A DNA stretch of 49,195 nucleotides from Synergistaceae bacterium (GTDB lineage Bacteria; Synergistota; Synergistia; Synergistales; Aminobacteriaceae), in NCBI GenBank assembly GCA_017443945.1, contig JAFSXS010000012.1:1-49195 (forward strand). The letters are read 5' to 3'. The notes under the pieces were generated by a model. It saw only the letters and a program-made list of their open reading frames with translations. It had not been told where the DNA came from and did not search any database. This document shows positions 27,573 through 37,145 of the stretch, in pieces. Every line of letters starts with the position of its first letter. Position 1 is the stretch's first letter. Made by a program: the position numbers and the translations under genes.

Positions 27573-30221
27573 TTACTTCAACACACCTAATGCCGCATGA
27601 GCCGCCGCTATTCTCGCAACTGGGACTCTAAACGGTGAGCAGCTAACATAATTCAAATTAACGCTATGACAGAATGCAATACTAGAAGGATTCCCGCCGT
27701 GTTCGCCGCAAATTCCTACTGATAAATTCGGGTTCACGCTGCGTCCTTTCTCGACCGCCATTTTTACAAGCTGTCCGGGGCCGTCTCTGTCAAGTTCTGC
27801 AAATGGATTTTCCTTGAAGACTCCTTTGTCGATGTACTGGAACAAGAATTTATTTTCTGCGTCGTCGCGTGAATATCCCAATGTCGTCTGAGTCAAATCG
27901 TTTGTACCGCACGAGAAGAACTGTGCATACTCTGCTAACTGGTCAGCAACAAGAGCAGCTCTCGGAACTTCTATCATTGTCCCGACCAAGTATGAGAACT
28001 TAACGCCGCTTGCCTGCATGACTTCATTTGCGATTCTGTCGGCCATTTCACGGAAAAATTTCATTTCTGGTTTGGTGCCTACTAATGGGATCATGACTTC
28101 AGGTTTGACGGTGATATTTGCCTTTGTGAGCTCGACAACTGCCTCAAAAATTGCGTTCATCTGCATTTCGTAAATTTCCGGATAAATCATTCCAAGACGG
28201 CAGCCTCTGAATCCTAACATAGGGTTATTTTCGTGGAGCTGATGAACTTTTTCGAGAGTCTCATTTAAGCGCTTGGCTTCGGGTGAGTCGGGTGCTACTT
28301 TCTTGAGATCCTCTAAAATATTCGGCTCCTTCGGCAAAAATTCGTGTAAAGGCGGATCAAGCAATCTAATAATAACCGGCAGTCCGTCCATAGCTTTGAA
28401 TATGCCTAAGAAATCTTCTTTCTGCATGACCTTCAATTTTGCAAGAGCGTCTTTGCGTTCTTCCTTGCCTGACTCACTTGTGCCGAGTGCTACAACTAAA
28501 CGCTGCATGACCGGTAATCTGTCAACGCCCATAAACATATGTTCAGTTCTGCAAAGTCCGATACCTTTTGCGCCAAATTCACGAGCTCTCTTTGCGTCTT
28601 CGGGTGTGTCAGCATTTGCCCAGACCATTTGAGTCGCGTTCTCGTCAGCCCATGATAAAATTTTCTTGAAATCATCGCTGAAAGTTGCATCAATCATTTT
28701 TGCTTCGCCCGCAAGTAATTGACCTGTAGTGCCGTCAACTGTTACAAAATCGCCCTTCTTGAAGACTCTATCTCCGACAGTGAGAGTCTCTTTGTCAACG
28801 TCGATAATTGCACTTTCGCAGCCGCAGACAGCCGGTTTACCCATTCCGCGAGCAACAACAGCAGCATGACTCGTCATTCCGCCCCTTGACGTTACAACAC
28901 CGTTTGAAGCAAATAATCCGTGAATATCATCAGGACTCGTTTCAGGACGCGCTAAAATTGTAGGTTTATTTTGTCTTGACCATTCTTCGGCCTCATCAGC
29001 AGAAAATACGAGCATTCCTGCACCTGCACCGGGGGAAGCTGGTAAACCTTTTGCGATTACGTCAAGAGCTGCGTTTTTGTCGACCTGCCTGTGTAACAAC
29101 ATTTCGACCTGCTCAGGAGATACGCGCGTTACAGCTGTTTTCGTGTCGATTAATCCCTCATTGACCATATCAACAGCGACTTTTACGGCTGCACTTGCTG
29201 TGCGTTTTCCTGCTCTTGTCTGAAGCAAGAATAATTTTCCGCGCTCGATCGTAAATTCGATGTCCTGCATTTCCTGATAAGTATTCTCAAGAAGTTTTGT
29301 GAGTTCGCAAAGTTTCTTATAATTATCGGGCATTTTTTTCTCAAGTTCAGCAATGGGCATAGGCGTTCTTATACCTGCAACAACGTCTTCACCCTGAGCA
29401 TTAATGAGAAATTCGCCGTATAATTTATTCTCGCCTGTCGAAGGATTACGGGTAAAACAAACGCCCGTCCCGCAGTCGTCGCCGAGATTGCCGAAAATCA
29501 TTGCGATAACGTTCACTGCTGTTCCTAAGCTGTCATCAATTTTGTTAATTTTCCTGTAAGTTATTGCGCGGGGGATATTCCAGCTCTTAAATACTGCCTC
29601 GATTGCGCGCCTTAATTGAACCCATGGATCTGTCGGAAAGTCTTGGCCGATTGCGTTTTTGTAGATTGCTTTGTACTCGACTAATAATTTTTCGAGCTGT
29701 TCTGCTGGGATTTGATAGTCCTGCTCTGCTCCTGACTCTTTGCGTGCCTTTGCGAGTGCTGCCTCGAATAAATCAAAATTTACCTCATCGACAACGCTTG
29801 AAAACATCTGAATGAATCTGCGATAAGAGTCAAGTGCAAATCTCTTATTTCCGGAAGATTCTGCAAGTCCCTTAACTGTTTCATCATTGAGTCCGAGATT
29901 TAAAATAGTTTCCATCATTCCGGGCATTGAAATAGGCGCACCCGAACGAACAGAGACTAACAGCGGATTTTTTCCGTCGTTGAAGCCTTTGCCGGTTTCC
30001 TGCTCTAATTGTGCAACAGATTTTTTCACGTCATCCCAGATTGAGTCCATAATTTTGGGATCCTGCATATATTTGCGGCACACTTCAGTTGTAATTACGA
30101 AACCTGCGGGAACGGGAAGACCTGACTGCGCCATTTTGCAGAGGTTAGCGCCTTTACCGCCTAATAAAAGCCTGTTGGAGCTGTCGCCATCCTTCAAGCT
30201 GTAAACGAATCTTTCACTCAC
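27573..30221 (-). CDS. ppdK: Pyruvate, phosphate dikinase
   Basis: This 882-residue enzyme reversibly makes phosphoenolpyruvate from pyruvate, ATP and phosphate, common in anaerobes for PPi-linked glycolysis or gluconeogenesis. Domain order is as expected: an N-terminal ATP-grasp region (GGKGANLCKMAQSGLPVPAGF), the phospho-histidine swivel (GGMTSHAAVVARGMGKPAVCG), and the C-terminal PEP-binding barrel (FSCGTNDLTQTTLGYSRDD, then CGEHGG). The start is GTG with AGGAGTG about 10 bases upstream. It appears to be a single-gene unit. Confidence 0.97.
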   Translation of the reverse strand: MSERFVYSLKDGDSSNRLLLGGKGANLCKMAQSGLPVPAGFVITTEVCRKYMQDPKIMDSIWDDVKKSVAQLEQETGKGFNDGKNPLLVSVRSGAPISMPGMMETILNLGLNDETVKGLAESSGNKRFALDSYRRFIQMFSSVVDEVNFDLFEAALAKARKESGAEQDYQIPAEQLEKLLVEYKAIYKNAIGQDFPTDPWVQLRRAIEAVFKSWNIPRAITYRKINKIDDSLGTAVNVIAMIFGNLGDDCGTGVCFTRNPSTGENKLYGEFLINAQGEDVVAGIRTPMPIAELEKKMPDNYKKLCELTKLLENTYQEMQDIEFTIERGKLFLLQTRAGKRTASAAVKVAVDMVNEGLIDTKTAVTRVSPEQVEMLLHRQVDKNAALDVIAKGLPASPGAGAGMLVFSADEAEEWSRQNKPTILARPETSPDDIHGLFASNGVVTSRGGMTSHAAVVARGMGKPAVCGCESAIIDVDKETLTVGDRVFKKGDFVTVDGTTGQLLAGEAKMIDATFSDDFKKILSWADENATQMVWANADTPEDAKRAREFGAKGIGLCRTEHMFMGVDRLPVMQRLVVALGTSESGKEERKDALAKLKVMQKEDFLGIFKAMDGLPVIIRLLDPPLHEFLPKEPNILEDLKKVAPDSPEAKRLNETLEKVHQLHENNPMLGFRGCRLGMIYPEIYEMQMNAIFEAVVELTKANITVKPEVMIPLVGTKPEMKFFREMADRIANEVMQASGVKFSYLVGTMIEVPRAALVADQLAEYAQFFSCGTNDLTQTTLGYSRDDAENKFLFQYIDKGVFKENPFAELDRDGPGQLVKMAVEKGRSVNPNLSVGICGEHGGNPSSIAFCHSVNLNYVSCSPFRVPVARIAAAHAALGVLK

Positions 30222-30299
30222 TGATTTATCACTCCTGAATAAAAATTTTGTGTGCTTGCATTATAAACAATTTCGCGCTAAATTCATTACGTTATTTCA

Positions 30300-31472
30300 C
30301 TAGTTTACATTTACGCGCCGTCCCTCTTGAGCTGACAAATAAGCCGCATAAATTATTTTCACTGTGTCAAACGCGATATTAAATCCTGATAACGGCTCTT
30401 TGTCATATGCGATAGTCTCTAGAAAGTCTCTTAACTCACCAGAATAGCCGCGTATAATTTCATCGTTGATAAATGCTTTGTTCCAACCGGTTTTACCCGG
30501 CAGCATTTCAGAAATATAAACGTTTTCGAGTCCTTCTTCATCGAGAAAGTAAGTATTTAATATATCAGTGGGGGTTATATTACACATTAAGGCCGAGTCA
30601 TTTGAGTAAATCTCGATATAATTTTTTGTTCCGCCTAAGACCGTATCACTTGCGATTGTTAAACATTTAGTCCCGTCAGAAAAAGTTACAGTTACCGCTG
30701 CAAAGTCTTCTACATCTTCGGGATTTGCTGAAATATGCCGGTGTTCATGAGGGGTCAAAATTTTTGTAGTCGTTCCAACGTCGGCCAAAACGCTGGAAAT
30801 TATTATATTTTCGCCTCGTGCTTGTGCTTCCTGCTGCTTAAGCCATAACATGCCGCTTAAAGGGTGAGTCCCTGTCCTGATTAGAGTCCCTCCGCCGGTT
30901 TTGTTCCATTTGCCTGCGACCGGTGAGCTTGAGCCTTTGAGACTCTCTTCACCCTTCATGAATAAAATTTTAGATTTCTTTGCTCTGATAATTTCTGCAG
31001 CTTTCTGAACCGGACTCGCATAAATAAAATTTTCGGCGTAAAGAAATTTTTTATCTGACTCGTTCAAGACCTCGCGCAATTTGTTCATCTCGTTAATTAC
31101 GCTTTCATACATTAGGGCGCGCGGGGTAGTGAGTCCGATTCTTTCCTCGCCATTATGACCGAAATAACCTGTTAAAGGCTTCTCGCAGATTACATTTTTC
31201 CCGGCCTGAAGAGCTTTAATCGCCATTGGGATATGCAAAAACGGAGGTGTTACGATGTCGATTAAATTTATTTCTGGGTCTTGCAGCATTAAATCAAAAT
31301 CTGACTCGACTCGTTCATAATTAAAATTTTGCTTTATTTCCTCTGCAAGTTTTGTGTTTACGTCACAGATAGTTTTTAGCTTGAATGGGACTGATGCGAC
31401 ATTTTTATAACCGTTTGCGTGGAGTCTGGCGGCGTAACCTGCTCCGACTGTACCGATAATTACGGGCTGCAT
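30300..31472 (-). CDS. Gfo/Idh/MocA-family oxidoreductase
   Basis: This 390-residue NAD(P)-dependent oxidoreductase has the N-terminal Rossmann motif GTVGAGYAARLHANG, the family's EKPL (here CEKPLTGYF), and a C-terminal alpha/beta domain with GGGTLIRTGTHPL, where Gly-rich and His residues sit at the substrate site. Members act on sugars, inositol or related polyols. The chosen ATG at 31472 follows AGAAGG by 11 bases; GTG 31484 is an alternative. It lies 24 bases after an FMN reductase gene on the same strand, so the two are probably an operon. Substrate unknown. Confidence 0.85.
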   Translation of the reverse strand: MQPVIIGTVGAGYAARLHANGYKNVASVPFKLKTICDVNTKLAEEIKQNFNYERVESDFDLMLQDPEINLIDIVTPPFLHIPMAIKALQAGKNVICEKPLTGYFGHNGEERIGLTTPRALMYESVINEMNKLREVLNESDKKFLYAENFIYASPVQKAAEIIRAKKSKILFMKGEESLKGSSSPVAGKWNKTGGGTLIRTGTHPLSGMLWLKQQEAQARGENIIISSVLADVGTTTKILTPHEHRHISANPEDVEDFAAVTVTFSDGTKCLTIASDTVLGGTKNYIEIYSNDSALMCNITPTDILNTYFLDEEGLENVYISEMLPGKTGWNKAFINDEIIRGYSGELRDFLETIAYDKEPLSGFNIAFDTVKIIYAAYLSAQEGRRVNVN

Positions 31473-31496
31473 GAGAAATTTCACCTTCTTAATTTA

Positions 31497-32510
31497 TTAG
31501 AACATGCACATGTCCATTTTGTAAATTTTGCCTGCTGTAGTCTTGATTCTGAGATATGCAAGATTATTTTTATCTTGAGTGAGCCTGATCATATTTCCCC
31601 CGAAGTAAGGATCTTTCACTATGGAGACATCAATTATTGAGCCGCATTTACGTATTGTATTAAATTTCCCGGTTATGTAGTCGGGATATTCATTTGCATA
31701 CATTGAAGCAAGTACCTTTTGAGAGTCATATTGAAATTCGGGATGAATATATTTAAGCAGTTCGGACGCGTTTAAATTTTTCCATGCATCAGCTAATATT
31801 TCGAGCAATTTTTGATGATTCTCCCAGTCAAATTCAGGATTCCATTTTGCGCGGGCATTATTTACGAGCCTGATTCCCAAATGATAAGCCTTTTGCAGAT
31901 CTTCGGGAAAAACTTTTTCGCGGCGTTCTCTGCGTTCTTCTTCAGAGAATAAATTAATGTCGTACTTGCTGTAATCGCTAAATTGATATGTTTCGTAACA
32001 GTATAAAATCTCGTTATGACCGTATAAACGCCTCATTTCTTCGCCTGTAAACCCTAAGAGAATATCATAATTAAATTTGTGCGATAAATCTTCAGGACAG
32101 TTCATCGTGTAAATAATTGCTGTCTGCACTGGTTTATGAGAAATTTTTACGCGTTGGCCTTGATCATCAATTAAATATGTGTCCAGCGGGAACAAAAGAC
32201 GCTCGATTAAATTTCGTACTTGTCCCGTAGGATAGCCGAAATAAACCGGACTACCGATTACAATTACATTTGCTTCGTTAGCTTTCTCGATTACGGGGCG
32301 GATTTTGTCATGAATTGCGCACATTCCGTTAGTTGTACTATTTTTTATTTTGCAAGCGAAACAGCTTTTACAGCCTGTATACTCATAATCGAACAAATTT
32401 ATTAATTCGACTTCAGCGCCGGAATATTTTGCGCCTTCCATTGCTTTATTAAGAAGTTGCGCGGTATTAAAATTTTTTCTGGGGCTGCCGTTCAAGAATA
32501 ATGCTTTCAT
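31497..32510 (-). CDS. NADPH-dependent FMN reductase-like flavoprotein with an extra C-terminal domain
   Basis: This 337-residue protein has a flavodoxin-like N-terminal domain (residues 1-200): LNGSPRKNFNT binds FMN phosphate, CKSCFACK is the cysteine pair of the iron-sulfur flavoprotein-like group, and GSPVYFGYPTGQVRNLIERL follows. Residues about 225-337 are a separate domain (WENHQKLLEILADAWKNL onwards) resembling SnoaL/NTF2-like folds, which is unusual for the family. ATG after AGGAGG with an AAAATTTTC spacer. The Gfo/Idh/MocA gene follows. The electron acceptor is not known. Confidence 0.8.
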   Translation of the reverse strand: MKALFLNGSPRKNFNTAQLLNKAMEGAKYSGAEVELINLFDYEYTGCKSCFACKIKNSTTNGMCAIHDKIRPVIEKANEANVIVIGSPVYFGYPTGQVRNLIERLLFPLDTYLIDDQGQRVKISHKPVQTAIIYTMNCPEDLSHKFNYDILLGFTGEEMRRLYGHNEILYCYETYQFSDYSKYDINLFSEEERRERREKVFPEDLQKAYHLGIRLVNNARAKWNPEFDWENHQKLLEILADAWKNLNASELLKYIHPEFQYDSQKVLASMYANEYPDYITGKFNTIRKCGSIIDVSIVKDPYFGGNMIRLTQDKNNLAYLRIKTTAGKIYKMDMCMF

Positions 32511-32624
32511 GAAAATTTTCCTCCTGATTGATTTACGCGTAATTTATTATATAACATGGCTGTAAAAATTTTCTTCGCCATCTCTAGTATATGAATAAAT
32601 ATTTTTGTTGAGCTTATATATTTA

Positions 32625-32720
32625 CAAAAAATTTGTTGTATGTGTGCGACCCGTTTTTATCGCGCTATTTTCCCCGCCCGTAATTATAAATGCATGTTTC
32701 CGAAAGACTTTAATGAAAAA
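32625..32720 (+). repeat. Intergenic repeat B, copy 2
   Basis: It matches 11684-11770 over most of its length, with an 11-base insertion (ATCGCGCTATT) after CCCGTTTTT. Confidence 0.85.
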
Positions 32721-32757
32721 TTTTTATCAGAATTCTATAGTTGTAATGTTCGCACCG

Positions 32758-32860
32758 TAAATTATTTCATACGTGTTTATGCTGCAACCAAAGAAGCAAC
32801 CGATAAGATTTTGCCTATTTATAGCTTTTAAAGTGTTTTCACTATAAAGCATGTACCCGA
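32758..32860 (+). repeat. Intergenic repeat A, copy 3
   Basis: A more diverged copy (TTTCATACGTGTTTATGCTG), keeping GCAA / TTGC and TTTATAGCTTTTAAAGTG, and ending in TATAAA rather than TATAAT. Confidence 0.8.
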
Positions 32861-33023
32861 ATTAAAAAATTTTGACAGCGACGATAATTTATGCAGAATC
32901 TACGAGCAACGCCCATTAATTTGTAAAGTTAAAGCAAATATTTCAGCAAATCACTTACTCACAACGAATTTATTAATTTTATGCGATAATAGCACTAATA
33001 AATTTTTGGAGGAATAAAATATT

Positions 33024-34502
33024 TTGGATTTTACTTCATACGGCCTCAGAAAAGAATTATTGCGTGCATTAAGTGAGCGCGGCTTTGATACCCCTATGGA
33101 AGTGCAGGACAGAGTTTTATCTGAAGGCTGGAATCATGATTTTATAGTTCGTGCTAAAACAGGTTCAGGAAAAACTCTCGCGTTCTTACTGCCGTTAATG
33201 CAGGAATTGAAAATCGGCGAAAAAATGCCGCAAATTTTAGTTCTCGCACCAACTAGAGAATTAGCACAGCAGACAGCAGAAGAGTCCGACTTTCTCGGAA
33301 AATTTTTAAAAGTTTCTACAGCTTCACTCGTCGGAGGCATGGACATTTACCCGCAATTACGCACACTCAAGCACGGAGCAGCAATTATCGCAGGCACCCC
33401 CGGAAGAGTCAGAGATCACATCAGGCGCGGGACTCTCGACACAAGCGAAATAAAAAATGTCGTTCTCGATGAAGGCGATTTAATGCTTGATATGGGATTT
33501 CGTGATGAACTCGAGTCAATTCTTGACGCTTTGCCGGAGGGTAGACGCTGGCTGTTTTCCGCAACAATGCCCGCAGAAGTCAAAGAGTTAGCAAACAAAT
33601 ATTTAAACGATCCTATAACGCTTTCAATCGATGACGAGGACTCACAGCATGAAGACATTTTGCACAGAGTCTATAAGATTCCGTCAAATAAAAGATTCGA
33701 GGGACTCGTTGATGTCTTATTATGGGAGCACCCGTCAAGAAGTCTAGTTTTCTGCCACACAAAAATGGAATCAATCGAGATCGCGCAAAGACTTCAAGAT
33801 CACGGATTCAGCGCGGCAGCTCTTCAGGGCGATATGACTCAAAGCGAACGTAACGCCGTACTTGCATCGTTTAAATCGGGGTCTGTGCCTTGTCTGGTCG
33901 CTACAAACGTTGCTGCACGGGGACTCGATATTGAAGGCGTGAGTCACGTTATACAATTAGGCCTCCCTGACGATAAAGAAACTTTCATACACAGAAGCGG
34001 CAGAACAGGCAGGGCAGGTCATGAAGGTGTGAATCTCGTGTTGTTGTCGCCTCCTGAAATGCGCCGATTCAGAGAAATGCTGCGTGATACAAGCATAAAA
34101 ACTGAATGGGTTGATATTCCCGGAATTGATAAGATTCGTTCAGCATGGAGAGACGCGGCCGAGCAGGAAATTTTTGCAGCACCTGTTGACTCTTATTACG
34201 GCGAGTGCGTGAAATGGGCGGCAGATTTAATCACACGTGCAGCTCCGAAAGTTATTATCGCGAAATTATTAGCAGTCCTCAGCGCAAAAAATAAAGGCTA
34301 TAATCTTGAGAACGAGCTAAAACACGAACTCGAACGCAGAGACAAACGCAAAAATTTTACTCACAGCAAGAACAAGAGTCAGACTCAATCATATCAACGC
34401 GACAAATCATCACGCCCGGCCAAGCAATATAATAATAAGAGCAAGACAGGCCGATATTCCGACTCCGACAGAAAAAATAAAAATTATTCCCGCAAGCATT
34501 GA
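33024..34502 (+). CDS. DEAD-box-type ATP-dependent RNA helicase with DEGD motif II
   Basis: This 492-residue helicase unwinds RNA in ribosome assembly or decay. Motifs in order are: Q-motif region (FDTPMEVQ), AKTGSGKT, PTRELAQQ, GTPGRV, DEGD (motif II; the usual Ala is Gly), SATMP, ARGLDIEG and HRSGRTGRAG. The C-terminal tail is basic and rich in Lys, Arg, Ser and Gln, typical for RNA contacts. The start is TTG with GGAGG 11 bases upstream, and no ATG lies nearby. Conservation of all other motifs suggests it is active. Confidence 0.92.
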   Translation: MDFTSYGLRKELLRALSERGFDTPMEVQDRVLSEGWNHDFIVRAKTGSGKTLAFLLPLMQELKIGEKMPQILVLAPTRELAQQTAEESDFLGKFLKVSTASLVGGMDIYPQLRTLKHGAAIIAGTPGRVRDHIRRGTLDTSEIKNVVLDEGDLMLDMGFRDELESILDALPEGRRWLFSATMPAEVKELANKYLNDPITLSIDDEDSQHEDILHRVYKIPSNKRFEGLVDVLLWEHPSRSLVFCHTKMESIEIAQRLQDHGFSAAALQGDMTQSERNAVLASFKSGSVPCLVATNVAARGLDIEGVSHVIQLGLPDDKETFIHRSGRTGRAGHEGVNLVLLSPPEMRRFREMLRDTSIKTEWVDIPGIDKIRSAWRDAAEQEIFAAPVDSYYGECVKWAADLITRAAPKVIIAKLLAVLSAKNKGYNLENELKHELERRDKRKNFTHSKNKSQTQSYQRDKSSRPAKQYNNKSKTGRYSDSDRKNKNYSRKH

Positions 34503-34560
34503 TTAAAGTTAAATTTAACATGATATTATATTGCAAAACTTTACTAGGGGGTAAAATTTT

Positions 34561-35685
34561 ATGTCATTCTTAGGCGAGGACATCAAAAAATTAGGTTTCG
34601 GGTTAATGCGTCTGCCTCACATTGACGAGAATACTATCGACATCGAGCAGACAAAACAAATGGTCGATGAATTTCTTGCAGCAGGTTTCACATATTTTGA
34701 CACGGCCTGGGCTTATCCGGGGAGCGAGGACGCAATGAGAATCGCACTTGTCGAACGTTACCCGCGGGAAAAATATCAGATCGCTACAAAAAATGCCGCG
34801 TGGATCAACTGCAAGACAAAAGAAGACGCAATTAATCAGTACGAGACATCATTAAAGCAGACCGGCGCAGGATATTTCGATTTCTATTTACTTCACAACT
34901 TAGGCGACTCAAGAACTGCACCATTTGATGATTGGGATTTATGGGGATATTTCCTGAACGAGAAGAAGAAGGGCAAAATTAAACATTTGGGATTCTCATT
35001 CCATTCAACGCCCGAACAGTTAGAGGAGATTCTCAATAAGCACCCTGAAGCGGAATTTGTACAGCTGCAAATTAATTACGGAGATTGGGAGAGTCATTCT
35101 ATACAGTCAAGAGCATGTTACGAGGTCGCGCGCAAACACAATAAGCCCGTTATCATAATGGAACCCGTGAAAGGCGGAAATTTGGCGACTCCTCCTGAAA
35201 ACGTAGAAAAAGTTTTGAAAGCTGCCGAACCTGAGTCATCATGTGCATCATGGGCGATTAGATTCGCTGCTGACTTGGAAGGCGTTATAACAGTTTTGTC
35301 GGGAATGTCGAATCTTGAACAAATGCGCGATAATTTATCGTTCATGAAAAATTTTACTCATTTGACTCCCGAACAGAAAAAAGTTATCGAGGCTGCACGC
35401 GTTGAACTCGCAAAAGTTCCGATTATTCCCTGTACGACATGCAATTACTGCGCGAAAGTCTGCCCGATGAATATAGGCATATCAGCATCATTTAATTCAT
35501 TGAACATGTTGACGCTTTATAAAAATTTCGAGAGCGCACAGCATAATCACGACTGGAACGTAACCGGAATGGGACACAAGCCCGCGAAAGACTGCATTAA
35601 ATGCGGAAAATGTGAGAAAGCTTGTCCGCAGCACATAGAAATACGCAAAGAACTTGAACGGGTCGCACAAACTTTTAAAGCCTAA
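34561..35685 (+). CDS. Aldo/keto reductase with C-terminal 4Fe-4S ferredoxin domain
   Basis: This 374-residue protein has an aldo/keto reductase barrel at residues 1-280 (GFGLMRLPH, then FDTAWAY with catalytic Asp/Tyr, DFYLLHNLGDS, and IIMEPVKGG). A ferredoxin-like tail follows, with CTTCNYCAKVCP and CIKCGKCEKACP, enough Cys for two 4Fe-4S clusters. This fusion is common in anaerobes and suggests electron transfer rather than simple NADPH use. The ATG follows a short GGGGG site and AAAATTTT. Substrate unknown. Confidence 0.9.
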   Translation: MSFLGEDIKKLGFGLMRLPHIDENTIDIEQTKQMVDEFLAAGFTYFDTAWAYPGSEDAMRIALVERYPREKYQIATKNAAWINCKTKEDAINQYETSLKQTGAGYFDFYLLHNLGDSRTAPFDDWDLWGYFLNEKKKGKIKHLGFSFHSTPEQLEEILNKHPEAEFVQLQINYGDWESHSIQSRACYEVARKHNKPVIIMEPVKGGNLATPPENVEKVLKAAEPESSCASWAIRFAADLEGVITVLSGMSNLEQMRDNLSFMKNFTHLTPEQKKVIEAARVELAKVPIIPCTTCNYCAKVCPMNIGISASFNSLNMLTLYKNFESAQHNHDWNVTGMGHKPAKDCIKCGKCEKACPQHIEIRKELERVAQTFKA

Positions 35686-35699
35686 CGAGATATAATTTA

Positions 35700-35737
35700 G
35701 CGGTCTGGATTTGTTGTCCGGGCCGTTTATTTTTTTC
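35700..35737 (+). terminator. Terminator after the aldo/keto reductase
   Basis: GCGGTCTGGA and TCCGGGCCGT pair over 10 bases with three G-U pairs around a TTTGTTG loop, followed by a T-rich tract. Confidence 0.7.
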
Positions 35738-35753
35738 GCGGAGGTTAGCATAA

Positions 35754-37004
35754 TTGAACAATAAAACTATAATCGAGATCAACGGAGGCACTAAAGGCAG
35801 TACAGCAAGTATAGCAAAATTAGCAGCTCATGAGGCCGAGTCACGCGGTTATGAAGTCTGGCAGGCTTTCTCGTTGAACTGGCGCGAGGACGGGTTATTA
35901 TTCGGCGGAAAAAGGACTCTTCAACCTCACGAAATAAAAATTTCCGGTAATCTAGCAATGTCAGTAAATGCAAAAATTGAAAGGTTATCGGGCTTTATTG
36001 ACTGCTTAAATTATTTTGCGACTAAAAAATTTCTGAACAGGGTTGACTCGTTAAAGCCTTCTATATTTCATCTGCACAATTTACACGGGAATTATATAAA
36101 TCTTTCATTATTATTTGACTACATCAAGCGCAGAAAAATTAAAGTTGTCTGGACTCTTCACGACTGCTGGAGCTTCACCGGCAGATGTCCGTATTTTACT
36201 ATATCACATTGCGAAAAATGGCGCACCGGCTGTCATCATTGCCCGACGTTAAAAGAATATCCCGCTATGTATATTGACCGGACGAAATTATTATGGCAGT
36301 TGAAGCGCAAATGGTTTACAGGAATTGACCGCGATAAAATTATAATTGCATGTCCGTCTAAGTGGCTTGCTGATCTCGCGAAAGAGTCATTTTTGGGCGG
36401 TTATGATATCAGAGTCATTCACAACGGTATAAATTTAGAAATTTTCAAGCCTTCACCGGGGAAATTCCGCGAAAAATATAATATTCCTCCCGAAAAATTT
36501 ATAGTGCTGGCTGTTGCGTCCGGCTGGGGAGTCAGAAAAGGTTTTGACGTTCTTGTAAAATTGGCGCGCGATCTTGACGATAGATTCAAAATTGTAGTAG
36601 TAGGCGATGTTAAAGGGGTAAAATGCGATATTCCAGAAAATATTTTACACATTAGACGGACTTGGAACGCTCAAGAATTAGCAGAAATTTATTCGGATGC
36701 AGACGTTTTTGCGAATCCTACCAAAGAAGAGAATTTCCCGACCGTAAATCTTGAGTCAATAGCTTGCGGGACTCCTGTTGTAACTTACAGAACCGGCGGA
36801 TCACCTGAGACAATAAATAATACTTGCGGCGTAGTAGTAAATTATGAAGATTATGACTCATTTAAGCGCGAAATAATAAGAGTCTGCGAGGAAAAAATAT
36901 TTTTGCGTGAAAATTGCGTGAATTATGCGAGAGAAAATTTTGCAAGCTCTGACCGCATGAAGGAATATGTAAATTTGTTCGATGAGCTTATGACGAGAGA
37001 ATGA
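35754..37004 (+). CDS. GT4-family glycosyltransferase
   Basis: This 416-residue GT-B glycosyltransferase of group 1 (GT4) transfers an activated sugar, probably to a surface glycan. It has the N-terminal acceptor-domain motif GGTKGSTASIAKLAAHEA, HLHNLHGNYIN, and WTLHDCWSFTGRC, seen in WcaC-like transferases. In the C-terminal donor domain VIHNGINLEIFKPSP and ENFPTVNLESIACGTPVV carry the conserved Glu motif. The start is TTG with GGAGG 9 bases upstream. It stands alone and is not in a visible glycan operon. Confidence 0.9.
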   Translation: MNNKTIIEINGGTKGSTASIAKLAAHEAESRGYEVWQAFSLNWREDGLLFGGKRTLQPHEIKISGNLAMSVNAKIERLSGFIDCLNYFATKKFLNRVDSLKPSIFHLHNLHGNYINLSLLFDYIKRRKIKVVWTLHDCWSFTGRCPYFTISHCEKWRTGCHHCPTLKEYPAMYIDRTKLLWQLKRKWFTGIDRDKIIIACPSKWLADLAKESFLGGYDIRVIHNGINLEIFKPSPGKFREKYNIPPEKFIVLAVASGWGVRKGFDVLVKLARDLDDRFKIVVVGDVKGVKCDIPENILHIRRTWNAQELAEIYSDADVFANPTKEENFPTVNLESIACGTPVVTYRTGGSPETINNTCGVVVNYEDYDSFKREIIRVCEEKIFLRENCVNYARENFASSDRMKEYVNLFDELMTRE

Positions 37005-37075
37005 TATAATTTTTTCACCGAGTGTTTATGACATATTGAAGTACCGTCGTAATACATCAATGCCTTAAAAAATTT

Positions 37076-37145
37076 CCCCGGCTTCAAAACCGGGGGGAGC
37101 CAGTCCAGACGGGGCTGGTATCCTTGAAGAAAGGAGAAACTTCAA
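37076..37145 (+). promoter_or_regulatory. Three-hairpin leader of the first 41-codon gene, third hairpin over the ribosome-binding site
   Basis: Hairpin 1 is CCCCGG/CCGGGG (37076-37095). Hairpin 2 is CCAGTCC/GGGCTGG (37100-37118) with an AGACG loop. Hairpin 3 is TCCTT/AAGGA (37121-37135), burying the AAAGGAG ribosome-binding site. Confidence 0.6.

Larger units (their letters stand above)
32511..33023. other. 513-base gene-free divergent region with repeats B2 and A3
   Basis: It separates the FMN reductase (-) from the helicase (+). It holds repeat B (32625-32720) and repeat A (32758-32860). A 63-codon open frame at 32640-32831 runs across both repeats and has no ribosome-binding site, so it is not called. 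GATAAT at about 32986 is a possible -10 for the helicase. Confidence 0.7.

Noticed and set aside
32640-32831. 63-codon open frame in the gene-free region before the helicase
   Set aside because: It runs through repeats B2 and A3, has no ribosome-binding site, and its frame is not conserved in the other repeat copies.
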